Source of the DNA: Sphingobacteriales bacterium
GTDB taxonomy: Bacteria > Bacteroidota > Bacteroidia > Chitinophagales > Chitinophagaceae
Assembly (NCBI GenBank): GCA_004144175.1
Contig: SEFT01000016.1
Location: 26,437-90,436, forward strand
Direction of reading: 5' to 3'
Length of the DNA: 64,000 nucleotides
Made by a program: the position numbers and the translations under genes. A model generated the notes under the pieces. The model worked only from the letters and a program-made list of their open reading frames with translations, was not told the DNA's origin and did no database searches. This document shows, one piece after another, positions 1 to 8,595 of the stretch; position 1 is the first letter of the stretch; each line of letters starts with the position of its first letter.

Positions 1-1074
1 AACAATGAGCAGATCGTGTTGGTAGTAGTAAACCCGACACCGAAGCTTACCAGCCCGCTTACTGCAGTAATATGCGGCGGTAGCAACTTTACCTATACAC
101 CAGCTACCCTTACAGCCGGCACCACCTTCGCATGGAGCCGCAGCGCCATCACCGGGGTAACACCTACCACCGGCAGCGGCACAGGAAACATCAATGAAAC
201 ACTGACCAATGCTACCAGGCAGCCCGTAACGGTTACCTATAATTATGTACTGACGGCCAATGGTTGCAGCAACACAGAACAGTTGAAGCTTCGCCTCGAC
301 TACCTGCCGGATGCACCGATGATCAGCACGATGCCGCCTACCACCCTTTGCGCCGGTACCATGTACCAAAACTTTGGCGTGGACAAAGCACCGGGAACAG
401 ACAGGCGCTACTACTGGACTGCCGATAATGCAGTAGTATGGGCGCAAGGCGAAGACAGGCAATATGCTGTGGTAAACTTCCCGGCTCAAACAACAGCTTT
501 GGTTAAGGTGACTGTAGTAATCCCGAGTACAACTTGTAAAGTAGAGTCTAAATACGAAGTGAGTGTGAAAGCTGATAAGGCACCGCAACCGGAGCTGACT
601 TATTTCAATGATCGTTTTATCGCCTTATTTGATGCTGCTTCATACCAATGGGGCTACGATGATAAAAGGTCGCTGGAACCGACTCTTTATCCGCATGAAA
701 CAGGCCAGGATCATTACGACGCCAACCCTGACTTTGATAACAGATATTATTGGGTAGCCACTGTGAGTAATGGCTGCACGCAAAAGACCTACTACAATAA
801 GCCGCTTGACGTAGCGACGACCGAGGTTAAAGAGCACAATCTGAAGCTCTATCCTAACCCCGCTACTGACAAAGTAACTGTAGAGCTGAAACTGAGCAAC
901 GGTGGTAATTACAAGATAGCGCTGCATGATATGGCCGGAAGGATCATCAAGACAACAGACGCAACGGGCGATAGAACATCGATAGATGTGGCCGAGCTAC
1001 CTGCCGGTTTCTACATGATAAGCTGTTATGCTAACGGCGTAAAGATGGTGTCATCCAGATTTGCTAAACACTAA
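1..1074 (+). CDS. T9SS-exported surface protein, 3' part only
   Basis: The frame is open from the first base of the window, so the true start lies upstream and only the last 357 residues are visible. They form Thr/Gly-rich beta-sandwich segments of the PKD/Ig type with paired cysteines, then a type A T9SS sorting domain in the last 75 residues: YPNPATDKVTV, a GRII strand, FYMISCYANG, and a terminus ending in SSRFAKH. Such domains direct passage through the type IX secretion system and attachment at the cell surface. The ligand or enzymatic role, if any, would lie in the missing N-terminal part. The barrel protein gene begins 26 bases downstream on the same strand, so the two may be cotranscribed. 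Confidence 0.85.
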   Translation, partial: NNEQIVLVVVNPTPKLTSPLTAVICGGSNFTYTPATLTAGTTFAWSRSAITGVTPTTGSGTGNINETLTNATRQPVTVTYNYVLTANGCSNTEQLKLRLDYLPDAPMISTMPPTTLCAGTMYQNFGVDKAPGTDRRYYWTADNAVVWAQGEDRQYAVVNFPAQTTALVKVTVVIPSTTCKVESKYEVSVKADKAPQPELTYFNDRFIALFDAASYQWGYDDKRSLEPTLYPHETGQDHYDANPDFDNRYYWVATVSNGCTQKTYYNKPLDVATTEVKEHNLKLYPNPATDKVTVELKLSNGGNYKIALHDMAGRIIKTTDATGDRTSIDVAELPAGFYMISCYANGVKMVSSRFAKH

Positions 1075-1100
1075 TCACTAAACGACAAAAGACAGAAACG

Positions 1101-2099
1101 ATGAAACATATATATAGTCTACTACTGGCTGCCGGATGTTCGCTTACTGCTATGGCACAGTCTGAATCTAATGTATCAAGATGGTATCTTGGTGTAAATG
1201 CCAAAGGTGGCGTACACACCTACGATGCAGAACAAATAGATATCGCAGCTAACTACCTTAATTCAATCAATCCGTCTATCGGTACGGTTACCTATACCGC
1301 AGGTAACTCTATGGGCTTTGATGTGCAGGTGGGTTACTTCATAGGTAAGAAGGCAAACTTTGGGTTTGGTACCGGTTTGTTTTATTTGAAGCAAAGTGGT
1401 GACGCAGAGCTGGATAAGTTTGTTATCCACTATCAAAACCGTGACTACACAAACGATGTGTACAGGCAGATAGTAACACTGAAGGCGCCTATCGCGGAAG
1501 AGATAAAAAGTACCAACGTCAACATCCCGATCGTGCTGAAGTACAGGACCAACCTGTCGAAAGCATTTGGCTTTGCGATTGATGCGGGCATCGTTTGCAA
1601 CCTGAGCATGAGGCACAGATATACAACCAATGCCTCATTCGACTACGAAGCCGTATATAAGTTCCAGCGCATGAGCGATGGTACCTGGTTTCCAGTATAT
1701 GATAACTCAACAGACGCAGGCACTTACGAATGGAAGGGTATGACCATATCGGAGACGGAGCGTACAAGGTCGGCAAGCGATGTGAATGCGCATTTTAATG
1801 CATTAAGAGCGCAAGGCTACAACGTAGGGGTGGCACAAAAACCAAGAGCTACCGGTTACGAGTCTTACAAGGCTGGCTCTATCGGATTTCTTGTACAGCC
1901 TTCGCTTGCTTTCCGCATCAGTAAAGCAGTATCGCTGAATGTTGGCGGTTACTATCTGTACCAGAAATTTGAAGTGCCGGGCGAGCGTACCTGGCAGCTT
2001 ACATCAAACGTAGGCTCTTATTCCAGCATCATGGGTGCACAGAAGAATGTAAAGATGCAAAACTATGGCGGCAGCCTCGGCCTTGGTTTCAATCTCTAG
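1101..2099 (+). CDS. Outer membrane beta-barrel protein (PorT/porin-like)
   Basis: 332 residues. The N-terminus MKHIYSLLLAAGCSLTAMAQ is a clear Sec signal peptide with cleavage after AMAQ. The mature protein has alternating hydrophobic and polar residues with many Tyr and Gly, and strand-like stretches such as FGFGTGLFYLK and GGSLGLGFNL at the C-terminus, which fits a small outer-membrane barrel of the PorT/OMP_b-brl kind common in Bacteroidota. No catalytic motif was found. It follows the T9SS cargo gene by 26 bases and precedes a strong terminator, so it probably ends that transcription unit. The partner or substrate is not known. Confidence 0.7.
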   Translation: MKHIYSLLLAAGCSLTAMAQSESNVSRWYLGVNAKGGVHTYDAEQIDIAANYLNSINPSIGTVTYTAGNSMGFDVQVGYFIGKKANFGFGTGLFYLKQSGDAELDKFVIHYQNRDYTNDVYRQIVTLKAPIAEEIKSTNVNIPIVLKYRTNLSKAFGFAIDAGIVCNLSMRHRYTTNASFDYEAVYKFQRMSDGTWFPVYDNSTDAGTYEWKGMTISETERTRSASDVNAHFNALRAQGYNVGVAQKPRATGYESYKAGSIGFLVQPSLAFRISKAVSLNVGGYYLYQKFEVPGERTWQLTSNVGSYSSIMGAQKNVKMQNYGGSLGLGFNL

Positions 2100-2125
2100 C
2101 AGCCCTTAACAAAATACATTTATTG

Positions 2126-2160
2126 CATAGTCCGCCAATCGGCGGACTATGTTATTTTTA
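2126..2160 (+). terminator. Rho-independent terminator after the barrel gene
   Basis: A perfect 11-bp stem (2126-2136 with 2141-2151) with an AATC loop is followed by TTATTTTTA. It lies 26 bases after the stop of the barrel gene. Confidence 0.85.
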
Positions 2161-2987
2161 TCTGCACCGGGCAAAGGTTGTTTTTGCCTTAAGAACTATT
2201 ATCGTTACATAGCAAATGCATATTTCCACAGTTTGATGAATCTTTACTTATTGTAAAACAACTGTTTTCAATTTCACAAAAACAGAGTTAAACCAAAAAG
2301 TGTGGAAGCGGGCCCGAGCTTACAAGTCAGTTTTATGATGTTAAATTTCCCGCCGTTTTAATTTTTTTAACGATTGATAGTTAATGTGTTAAAACAGCCG
2401 CAGCATTTATCGCACCAAAAACCGGCAAATAATTGAAGGTAGTGGTACAACCTTTTCTTTATACTCATCGGAAAGTTGATTGAAAAGAAGTTAAGAAAGA
2501 AGAAGAGTAGAGAGGATAGTGAGACGGGTTATGTGTGGTAGATACAAGATCATCTTCAGAGCGTTTCGCTCTTAGTTCTGTGCAAAAATTCTACACGCGT
2601 AGCAGAACTTGTTTCACTGAAATTGAAAAAAGAATTAGAGTAAAGAAGTGTTTTGTTGAACTGGACATTAGGAGTATTAGGAAGGATTTTGGAATTGTGG
2701 ACCGGGATGAGATGATAGACGATTGTAGTGAATGAGGAACACCTTTACTTTCTGCACATCACCAAGCACAGAAAGTTTACAAAGGAAAGATTAATTGGCA
2801 ATGACGCCGTAACAGATGCGCTGTCGGACAGAGGTATCTATTACAGCAACAGGTAAGACGAACAAAGCTTACGAAAGACTGGATGTAATGTTTAGCATGG
2901 ACTAAAAGACCGCAACGGCGCCGGTGCACAGGCGCGCGTGCAAAAAAGGATGAATCTAAAAAAATTAACCTGTTCATTTTCATTGTT
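2161..2987. other. Noncoding stretch of about 830 bases
   Basis: No convincing gene was seen on either strand. The stretch is AT-rich up to about 2470, purine-rich at 2480-2520, and holds an 8-bp inverted repeat (2747-2754 with 2769-2776) whose arms enclose 14 bases. A 66-codon frame at 2535-2735 starts with GTG and has a basic, low-hydrophobicity composition without a recognisable motif; I do not call it. The last 80 bases carry GC-rich self-complementary sequence around 2920-2940. A small RNA or long leader for the hydrolase gene is possible but not supported directly. Confidence 0.4.
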
Positions 2988-3827
2988 ATGAAAAAGATAA
3001 CTGTTCTAATCTTATGCATTTTAGTGACCGCATTTAATAACGTATCGGCACAATACAAAATTTCTAAACCTAAGAAACCTACCGGCCGTTTGGCTATGAC
3101 CAGGCAACAGCCTGCACCCAAGCTGGGCCACATGGTATCATTCAAAAACCCCGATAGCAGCATAGGGCAAGCATTTCACCTGCCTGCAACACGCAGGTCA
3201 GAAAATGCACTGCTTATCATCCACGAATGGTGGAGCCTGAACGGAGGTATAGATATACACGTACAAAAAGAAGCAAAACGCTGGCAAGAGCTGTTGGGAG
3301 ACATAGATGTATATGTACTCGACATCTATGACAGCCGTGTAGCGGCATCGCTGGACGAAGCCCGCAAACTAGCAGCAAAAGTAGACCCCAAGCGTGGTGA
3401 GAACCTGGTAAAAGGCGTTATCAACCATATAGGACAAGAGCGCCGCGTAGCTACACTTGGCTACTGCACAGGTGGCACATGGGCCTTCAACGCGGCAACC
3501 ATTGCAGGCACTCAGATAGCAGGCTGTGTGATGTACTACGCCGAACCAATCAAAAACGCTTACCAGATACGTGACCTGCACTCTGATGTATTCTATGTAT
3601 GGGCTACAAAAGACGAGCATGTAAATAAAGTGAACCTGGGTACCTTCAAAAGAAGGGTAGAGTCTTCAGGACACACCTTCCAGGTAGCAGCCTTCGAAAA
3701 AGATCACGCATTTGCCAACAAGCAAAACCCGATGTACGATCCTGCATCGGCCCTGAAAGCAGAAAAACAAGTTGTTAGCTTCCTGAAACAAAAGCTAATG
3801 CCTGAGAAGATATTCGTTACGAAATAA
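2988..3827 (+). CDS. Secreted dienelactone hydrolase family protein
   Basis: 279 residues with signal peptide MKKITVLILCILVTAFNNVSAQ. The mature part is an alpha/beta hydrolase of the dienelactone hydrolase family: Glu80 in HEWWSLN, nucleophile Cys160 in the elbow GYCTGG, Asp209 in WATKDEH and His240 in EKDHAFAN, the Cys-Asp-His triad with its accessory Glu that is known for this family. Family members cleave cyclic dienelactones and many other esters or lactones, so the natural substrate is not implied. It would act in the periplasm. It is monocistronic, with a terminator 30 bases downstream and a long noncoding upstream region. Confidence 0.88.
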   Translation: MKKITVLILCILVTAFNNVSAQYKISKPKKPTGRLAMTRQQPAPKLGHMVSFKNPDSSIGQAFHLPATRRSENALLIIHEWWSLNGGIDIHVQKEAKRWQELLGDIDVYVLDIYDSRVAASLDEARKLAAKVDPKRGENLVKGVINHIGQERRVATLGYCTGGTWAFNAATIAGTQIAGCVMYYAEPIKNAYQIRDLHSDVFYVWATKDEHVNKVNLGTFKRRVESSGHTFQVAAFEKDHAFANKQNPMYDPASALKAEKQVVSFLKQKLMPEKIFVTK

Positions 3828-3858
3828 GTTTTACGCATCTTAAACATAGCAACACAAA

Positions 3859-3893
3859 AAAGCGCGGGCTGTCTAGCCTGCGCTTTGTTATTT
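3859..3893 (+). terminator. Terminator after the hydrolase gene
   Basis: A 12-bp stem (3859-3870 with 3875-3886, one G-T pair) with loop GTCT is followed by GTTATTT. Confidence 0.8.
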
Positions 3894-3961
3894 ACGATAC
3901 TTGATAAACTTGTATGAAAAGACGATTATGAAAAGTGTAACGTGGATGCATCTATAGAGAT

Positions 3962-4408
3962 ATGGGACTTGTATACCTTCTATCGCTTTTTGTAGTACTG
4001 CTTCCTGCTTGCAACAGCCGAAATGAAAGGCAATGCTACAGACCCATATACCTTGATAGCCCAAAGCAGATCCTTCTCAATGATCTGCGCGCTACCTGCA
4101 AAGACGACACTGCCTGCTTTATAGCTTGTGCAGGTCACGACTTTCGGAAAGGCAGAATAATACTCTTCCAACAAGGATTATTGGAAGCAAACAGTTTCCG
4201 TAATCACTATATCGAATGCATCGAGCGCAACACAGTTATACATATCATAGGTACAGGATGCGTTAGCGAATATGGGATCGATTGCTACAATAGGACAATG
4301 TCAGCGTTAATCATAGAAAGGTATGGTCAAAACTACCTTGACTCTTGTCGCATAACAGCGGAAAAAGCAAGCGAAAAAAATAGCCATCTGAGGAGATCAA
4401 TATGGTAA
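3962..4408 (+). CDS. Small hypothetical lipoprotein, Cys-rich
   Basis: 148 residues. A short hydrophobic N-terminus ends in the lipobox LLPAC, so the mature protein would start at Cys17 and be lipid-anchored. The mature part has eight further cysteines (for example at CYRP, TCKDD, CFIAC, ECIER, GCVSE, DCYNR, DSCR), which suggests disulfides in the periplasm. No family was recognised. An in-frame stop at 3938 fixes the start close to the ATG at 3962. It stands alone between two terminators, and its 3' end runs into a short G/C-rich dispersed repeat. Confidence 0.55.
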   Translation: MGLVYLLSLFVVLLPACNSRNERQCYRPIYLDSPKQILLNDLRATCKDDTACFIACAGHDFRKGRIILFQQGLLEANSFRNHYIECIERNTVIHIIGTGCVSEYGIDCYNRTMSALIIERYGQNYLDSCRITAEKASEKNSHLRRSIW

Positions 4409-4416
4409 AACAATAC

Positions 4417-4440
4417 TTCCCCCTTTAGGGGTTAGGGGCC
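4417..4440. repeat. CCCCTTTAGGGG-type dispersed repeat
   Basis: The run contains CCCCCTTTAGGGG followed by TTAGGGG. Related CCCCTTTAGGGG or CCCCTAAAGGGG cores lie at 40455-40468, 40522-40534, 40572-40608 and 43634-43648, always between genes. Confidence 0.6.
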
Positions 4441-4458
4441 GATGCTAGCCGCACACAA

Positions 4459-4486
4459 GAAACCCCGGGATTTCTCCCGGGGTTTC
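4459..4486. terminator. Hairpin terminator between convergent genes
   Basis: A perfect 11-bp stem, 4459-4469 with 4476-4486, and a six-base loop. It sits between the lipoprotein gene at 3962 and the convergent gene ending at 4548 and could serve both, although the T tracts are weak on each side. Confidence 0.7.
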
Positions 4487-4547
4487 TATTAACCGCCATA
4501 ATAAATAAGTATATTCCGGCAGTATATTTTCAATACTTAAACTAAGA

Positions 4548-4976
4548 TTATCGCGGCATTCCACCATCGTTGGCTGGCAATACCATGCTTTGATCCAGAT
4601 AATTAATATTACGTACTTCATTTTTCTTAGTACCATCATTCTGAAGGCTCTCTTTACCTTGATATGGTGCATCCGGCTCATCAACTATCACACGAAGACG
4701 CGAATTACGTGCAGTACCTGTACCTGTAACAGGGTTATAGCCCATATGTGTGTAGGTATCCATCATCCGCAGCGAAGCTGTTGGATCATTAGTGGCTTCT
4801 TTCCTGCCAAGGCCTTTGGTCTGCTTAGATGCCGATTTAGGATTGCATACCTGGTATTGATCACCTATCAGGCATATTTTGTAGTTCTGTGAACTCGAAC
4901 TTTTAGTCTTGCTTTGTGCTTCGGCGGTAAAATACGATGCACCGAATACTGCGAGTATCATTAATATCTTTTTCAT
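4548..4976 (-). CDS. Small secreted protein of unknown function
   Basis: 142 residues from ATG at 4976; a GTG seven codons earlier is a less likely start because the signal peptide MKKILMILAVFGASYFTAEAQ begins exactly at the ATG. The mature part is polar and basic, with a short pair of cysteines (YKICLIGDQYQVC) and no recognised domain. It lies just downstream of, and on the same strand as, another small secreted protein (5064-5489), so the two may be cotranscribed, with the hairpin at 4459-4486 as the end point. Confidence 0.6.
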   Translation of the reverse strand: MKKILMILAVFGASYFTAEAQSKTKSSSSQNYKICLIGDQYQVCNPKSASKQTKGLGRKEATNDPTASLRMMDTYTHMGYNPVTGTGTARNSRLRVIVDEPDAPYQGKESLQNDGTKKNEVRNINYLDQSMVLPANDGGMPR

Positions 4977-5063
4977 AACGCTCAATTTTCTAATCACTTA
5001 TTAATTCTCATTATTACATTTTATAAGACCGTGCCAAGGTTATTTACAAAATGTAAAATGCCG

Positions 5064-5489
5064 TTAGGGGCGGTATCCACCAGTAGTTATTACATTAGAA
5101 TTTATGCTGCTGGGTGTTGCCCTGTTAGTATTAGTACTGCCTGAAGTCGGACTGCTATAATTGATCGTGCTGTTATAGAAACTATTTGCACTTGTATTCA
5201 TGCTGCCGTTTACACTCATCGTCGGCGCAAGCCCATCCGTATAAGGCTGCCTGTTCGATTCATTACTATACCCCGGCGTCCAATATGTACCGTTAGACGT
5301 CATACTAGCGCCTTGTCTGGTACCGATTGAATGATTATCCTTATTATAAAATTGACTATTATTCTGGAAAGTGGCATTTGGCGGCGATGACTGTATGTGT
5401 GTGGGTGGCAAGTTGCTCATACCTACCTGTGCTTTCGAAATTGCCGTAACTCCTATCATCATTATTAAACCTAAAAATATCTTCTTCAT
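5064..5489 (-). CDS. Secreted Asn/Ser/Thr-rich low-complexity protein
   Basis: 141 residues with signal peptide MKKIFLGLIMMIGVTAISKAQ. The mature part is almost entirely Asn, Ser, Thr, Gly, Pro and Tyr, with no predicted hydrophobic core, which suggests a disordered surface or matrix component. The start is unusually well marked: a near-perfect Shine-Dalgarno AAAGGAGGAG lies at 5494-5503, four bases from the ATG. Strong Shine-Dalgarno sequences are unusual in Bacteroidota, so this gene may be translated at a high rate. No homologous family was recognised. Confidence 0.6.
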   Translation of the reverse strand: MKKIFLGLIMMIGVTAISKAQVGMSNLPPTHIQSSPPNATFQNNSQFYNKDNHSIGTRQGASMTSNGTYWTPGYSNESNRQPYTDGLAPTMSVNGSMNTSANSFYNSTINYSSPTSGSTNTNRATPSSINSNVITTGGYRP

Positions 5490-5493
5490 GGCT

Positions 5494-5503
5494 CTCCTCC
5501 TTT
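5494..5503 (-). promoter_or_regulatory. Unusually strong Shine-Dalgarno sequence
   Basis: Read on the minus strand the sequence is AAAGGAGGAG followed by AGCC and ATG. The other starts in this window have A/T-rich leaders without such complementarity to 16S rRNA. Confidence 0.7.
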
Positions 5504-5625
5504 CTATCTAACCTCATACACTAGTAAAACCAATCCCCTGACATATAATGAAATGTGAAATCACTACATTAATTTCTCCTTTGGGTGTATTAAGCTAATT
5601 GATGAAGTATAACCTTATTTTTAAG

Positions 5626-5633
5626 TATTTTTG
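5626..5633 (+). promoter_or_regulatory. TAnnTTTG promoter element for the NifU-type gene
   Basis: TATTTTTG, 16 bases before the ATG. It matches the Bacteroidota -7 consensus TAnnTTTG; no clear -33 TTTG was seen at the usual distance. Confidence 0.55.
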
Positions 5634-5649
5634 TAAAAATTAAATATCC

Positions 5650-6240
5650 ATGTTGAAGACCGGCAATACTATTGTGAGCATATATACCGAAATGACCCCT
5701 AACCCGGAAACAATGAAGTTTGTTGCTAACAAGCTGCTTTACCCGGGCAAAAGCATCGATTTCCCTGATGAGTCGAGTGCAGCACCTTCACCATTGGCCA
5801 AAGAGCTGTTCGCGTTCCCTTTCATACGCAGTGTCTTCATTGCCAGCAACTTTGTAACACTTACTAAAAATGTAGATACGCAGTGGGAAGAAGTGATCCC
5901 TTCTATCCGCGAATTCCTGAAGCAATACCTGGAAGCCGGTAAACCGGTAATAAACGAAGACCAGATAGTAATAAAAGCAGATACCAATACAGTAAATGCC
6001 GATGACAGCGATGTGGTAAAGCGCATTAAAGAACTGCTGGAAAACTACGTGAAACCAGCTGTAGAGATGGACGGTGGTGCTATCAGCTTCAAAGGTTACG
6101 ATAATGGTGTGGTAAAGCTGATGATGCAAGGTTCATGCTCCGGCTGCCCTTCATCTATGATCACGCTGAAGTCTGGTATCGAGGGAATGATGAAGCGTAT
6201 GATACCGGAAGTACAAGAAGTAGTAGCAGAATCAGAATAA
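5650..6240 (+). CDS. NifU family Fe-S cluster carrier (Nfu)
   Basis: 196 residues. The N-terminal domain (about 8-95) begins IYTEMTPNPETMKF, the signature of the Nfu N-terminal scaffold domain. The C-terminal NifU domain (about 120-190) carries the cluster-binding pair Cys163 and Cys166 in GSCSGCPSS. Such proteins bind a [4Fe-4S] cluster at a dimer interface and hand it to apo-enzymes in the cytoplasm. It is monocistronic, with its own promoter element and a strong terminator. The architecture and length match the Nfu proteins of Bacteroidota and mitochondria rather than gammaproteobacterial NfuA, whose N-terminal domain is different. Confidence 0.92.
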   Translation: MLKTGNTIVSIYTEMTPNPETMKFVANKLLYPGKSIDFPDESSAAPSPLAKELFAFPFIRSVFIASNFVTLTKNVDTQWEEVIPSIREFLKQYLEAGKPVINEDQIVIKADTNTVNADDSDVVKRIKELLENYVKPAVEMDGGAISFKGYDNGVVKLMMQGSCSGCPSSMITLKSGIEGMMKRMIPEVQEVVAESE

Positions 6241-6262
6241 TAATTTATAGCAATATTCTAAA

Positions 6263-6300
6263 AAGAACCGGCAGTCCTGAGGCTGCTGGTTCTTTTTTTT
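6263..6300 (+). terminator. Strong terminator after the NifU-type gene
   Basis: A 12-bp stem (6263-6274 with 6283-6294, one G-T pair) ends in a run of eight T. Confidence 0.92.
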
Positions 6301-6343
6301 TATACCTGCTTATTATCTATTTTTAAAACTCTGAAATAGCAAA

Positions 6344-7429
6344 ATGAGCAATCAAAACAACTATGTGGCCATTATGGCCGGTGGCATCGGCAGCCGTTTC
6401 TGGCCAGTAAGCCGTACCAAGTATCCAAAACAATTCCTTGATCTGCTGGGTACGGGCCGCTCCCTCATCCAATGGACATATCACAGGTTTCTGGAGATAT
6501 GCCCTAAGGAAAACATCTATTTCATTACCAATCAGCATTATATAAACACGCTCAAAGAGCAGATACCCGATATCAGCGACCACAATATCATCAGCGAACC
6601 TTCGCGCAAGAACACAGCTCCCTGCGCCGCTTACTTCGCCCACAAGATGATGGCGCTGAACCCCAATGCCAATATCATCATGTCGCCTGCTGACCACCTG
6701 ATAATGGACGAACGTGCATTTGAGCGCACTGCCCAGGATGCACTTGACTTTGTAGCCACCCACGATGCGCTGCTAACGCTGGGTATAAAACCTACCCGCC
6801 CTGATACAGGCTATGGCTATATACAATATGACGTAGAAGAAGAGCTGGACAAAGTGTATAAGGTAAAGACCTTTACCGAAAAACCTTCGCTGGAGTTGGC
6901 ACGTACCTTCCTGAAGAGCGGTGACTTCCTTTGGAACTCGGGCATCTTTGTATGGAATGTAAAGACCATTATGGATGCGCTGGAAAAGTACATGCCCGAG
7001 ATGCACGAAGTATTCCTGCAGGCAACGGATGTATACAACACACTCCGCGAGCATGCCGTTATCAGCGAGCTTTATTCGCAGTGTACCAATATCTCTATCG
7101 ACTATGGCATTATGGAGAAAGCCAAGAACGTGTATGTAATACCTTCTTACTTTGGCTGGTGCGACCTCGGTACATGGGAGTCCGCGTATGAGAACTCCGA
7201 TAAAGATTACCTGGGCAATGCCGTACATGGCGACAACGTAATGGTGATAGATGCCACAGAGTGTATGGTAAAGGGTAATAACGATAAGCTGATCGTACTA
7301 CAAGGCCTCGAGAAATTCATTGTGATAGACACACCAGATGTACTCCTTATATGCGAGCGCACCCGCGAGCAGCAGATAAAAGAATACGTGGCCGAAGTAA
7401 AACGTAACAAAGGAGAAAGATACCTCTAA
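6344..7429 (+). CDS. manC: Mannose-1-phosphate guanylyltransferase
   Basis: 361 residues. It makes GDP-mannose from GTP and mannose-1-phosphate, the entry to GDP-mannose, GDP-fucose and GDP-rhamnose for surface polysaccharides. The nucleotide-binding signature GGIGSRFWPVSR followed by YPKQFLDL is at residues 13-33, and FVEKP-type sequence TFTEKPSLE is near 176. The enzyme stops at about 360 residues, so it lacks the C-terminal phosphomannose isomerase domain of bifunctional ManC/AlgA. The next gene starts only five bases after its stop, which suggests cotranscription, though the products are not in one known pathway. Confidence 0.93.
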   Translation: MSNQNNYVAIMAGGIGSRFWPVSRTKYPKQFLDLLGTGRSLIQWTYHRFLEICPKENIYFITNQHYINTLKEQIPDISDHNIISEPSRKNTAPCAAYFAHKMMALNPNANIIMSPADHLIMDERAFERTAQDALDFVATHDALLTLGIKPTRPDTGYGYIQYDVEEELDKVYKVKTFTEKPSLELARTFLKSGDFLWNSGIFVWNVKTIMDALEKYMPEMHEVFLQATDVYNTLREHAVISELYSQCTNISIDYGIMEKAKNVYVIPSYFGWCDLGTWESAYENSDKDYLGNAVHGDNVMVIDATECMVKGNNDKLIVLQGLEKFIVIDTPDVLLICERTREQQIKEYVAEVKRNKGERYL

Positions 7430-7434
7430 AGCAC

Positions 7435-8595
7435 ATGCAGCTACCGCAGAAACATTCCGCTACCGGAACCACGATATTTACCGTAATGAGCGCCTTGGCG
7501 CAGCAGCACAATGCCATCAACCTTTCGCAGGGCTTCCCCGACTTTGCTATAGACGCAAAGCTGGGGCAACTGCTGGAAGAAGCAGCGCAAGGAGGCTGGA
7601 ACCAATACTCGCCTATGCCGGGGCTGCCTATGCTGCGCCAGGCTATAGCCAAAGATTTTGAGCGGCGCTATGGAGTAAGCATCGATGCGGATAAAGAGGT
7701 AACCATCACTCCCGGTGCTACCTATGCTATATACACTGCATTTACAAGCATACTAGAGCCGGGCGATGAAGTGATAGTGCTGGAGCCGGCTTACGACAGC
7801 TATATACCCAATATAGAAACCAACGGCGCAAGGGCTATAATAGTTCCGCTTTCATCACCCGGCTTCAGTGTCGACTGGAATCTGGTAAAAGATGCTATTT
7901 CTGATAAGACCAAAGCGATAATTATAAATACCCCGCACAACCCTACGGGTGCTGTGTGGGCCAAAGAAGACTGGGATCAGCTGGCCGATCTGGTACGCGG
8001 TACCGATATTTTCATCTTGTCGGACGAGGTATATGAGCAACTTATCTTCGACGGCATGCCGCACTATACCGTATTGCAGCACGAAGAGCTAAGACAGCGA
8101 AGCTTCGCACTGTATTCGTTCGGAAAGGTGTTTAACAATACAGGCTGGAAGATCGGCTACTGTATAGCCCCACCTGCGTTTACCGATGCATTTCGGCGCA
8201 TCCACCAGTTCCTGTGTTTCTCCGTCAATACACCTGCGCAGTATGCCATTGGTACGTACCTATCTCAACCGGTATTGCCTGATGTAGGAGCCCTGATGCA
8301 ACAGAAACGCAACTACTTCCTCGATCTGCTGAAGGATACCGCCTTTACCATACACCAGCCTGCGGCAGGCAGCTACTTCCAGATAGCGGGCTACGAGCAA
8401 ATAAGCGACCTGCCCGACACTGATTTTGCCAAATGGCTGACGCAGGAGTACGGCGTGGCCACTATACCCGTAAGCGCATTCTATAGCAATAAGAAAGACG
8501 ATAAGCTGATACGCTTCTGCTTTGCCAAAAAAGAAGAAACGCTTAAGGCAGCGGTAGATAAGTTAAAGGCGCTCAAGCCAGCTACGGTTTTGTAA
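7435..8595 (+). CDS. Methionine aminotransferase (PLP class I/II)
   Basis: 386 residues, fold type I PLP enzyme. Seen in the sequence: NLSQGFPDF near residue 29, the cofactor contacts Asn169 in TPHNPTG, Asp197 and Tyr200 in SDEVYEQL, and the Schiff-base lysine Lys231 in SFGKVFNNTGWKIGY. The GWKxGY context and overall sequence match the YbdL-like methionine aminotransferase group, which converts the keto acid of the methionine salvage pathway to methionine with an amino donor. It is five bases downstream of manC and its 3' end overlaps the convergent TauE/SafE gene by 14 bases. The exact substrate could also be kynurenine or another aromatic amino acid. Confidence 0.85.
   Translation: MQLPQKHSATGTTIFTVMSALAQQHNAINLSQGFPDFAIDAKLGQLLEEAAQGGWNQYSPMPGLPMLRQAIAKDFERRYGVSIDADKEVTITPGATYAIYTAFTSILEPGDEVIVLEPAYDSYIPNIETNGARAIIVPLSSPGFSVDWNLVKDAISDKTKAIIINTPHNPTGAVWAKEDWDQLADLVRGTDIFILSDEVYEQLIFDGMPHYTVLQHEELRQRSFALYSFGKVFNNTGWKIGYCIAPPAFTDAFRRIHQFLCFSVNTPAQYAIGTYLSQPVLPDVGALMQQKRNYFLDLLKDTAFTIHQPAAGSYFQIAGYEQISDLPDTDFAKWLTQEYGVATIPVSAFYSNKKDDKLIRFCFAKKEETLKAAVDKLKALKPATVL

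Noticed and set aside
2535..2735. 66-codon frame on the plus strand
   Set aside because: GTG start, no ribosome-binding or promoter signal, and no recognisable motif; probably chance in an AT-rich intergenic region.
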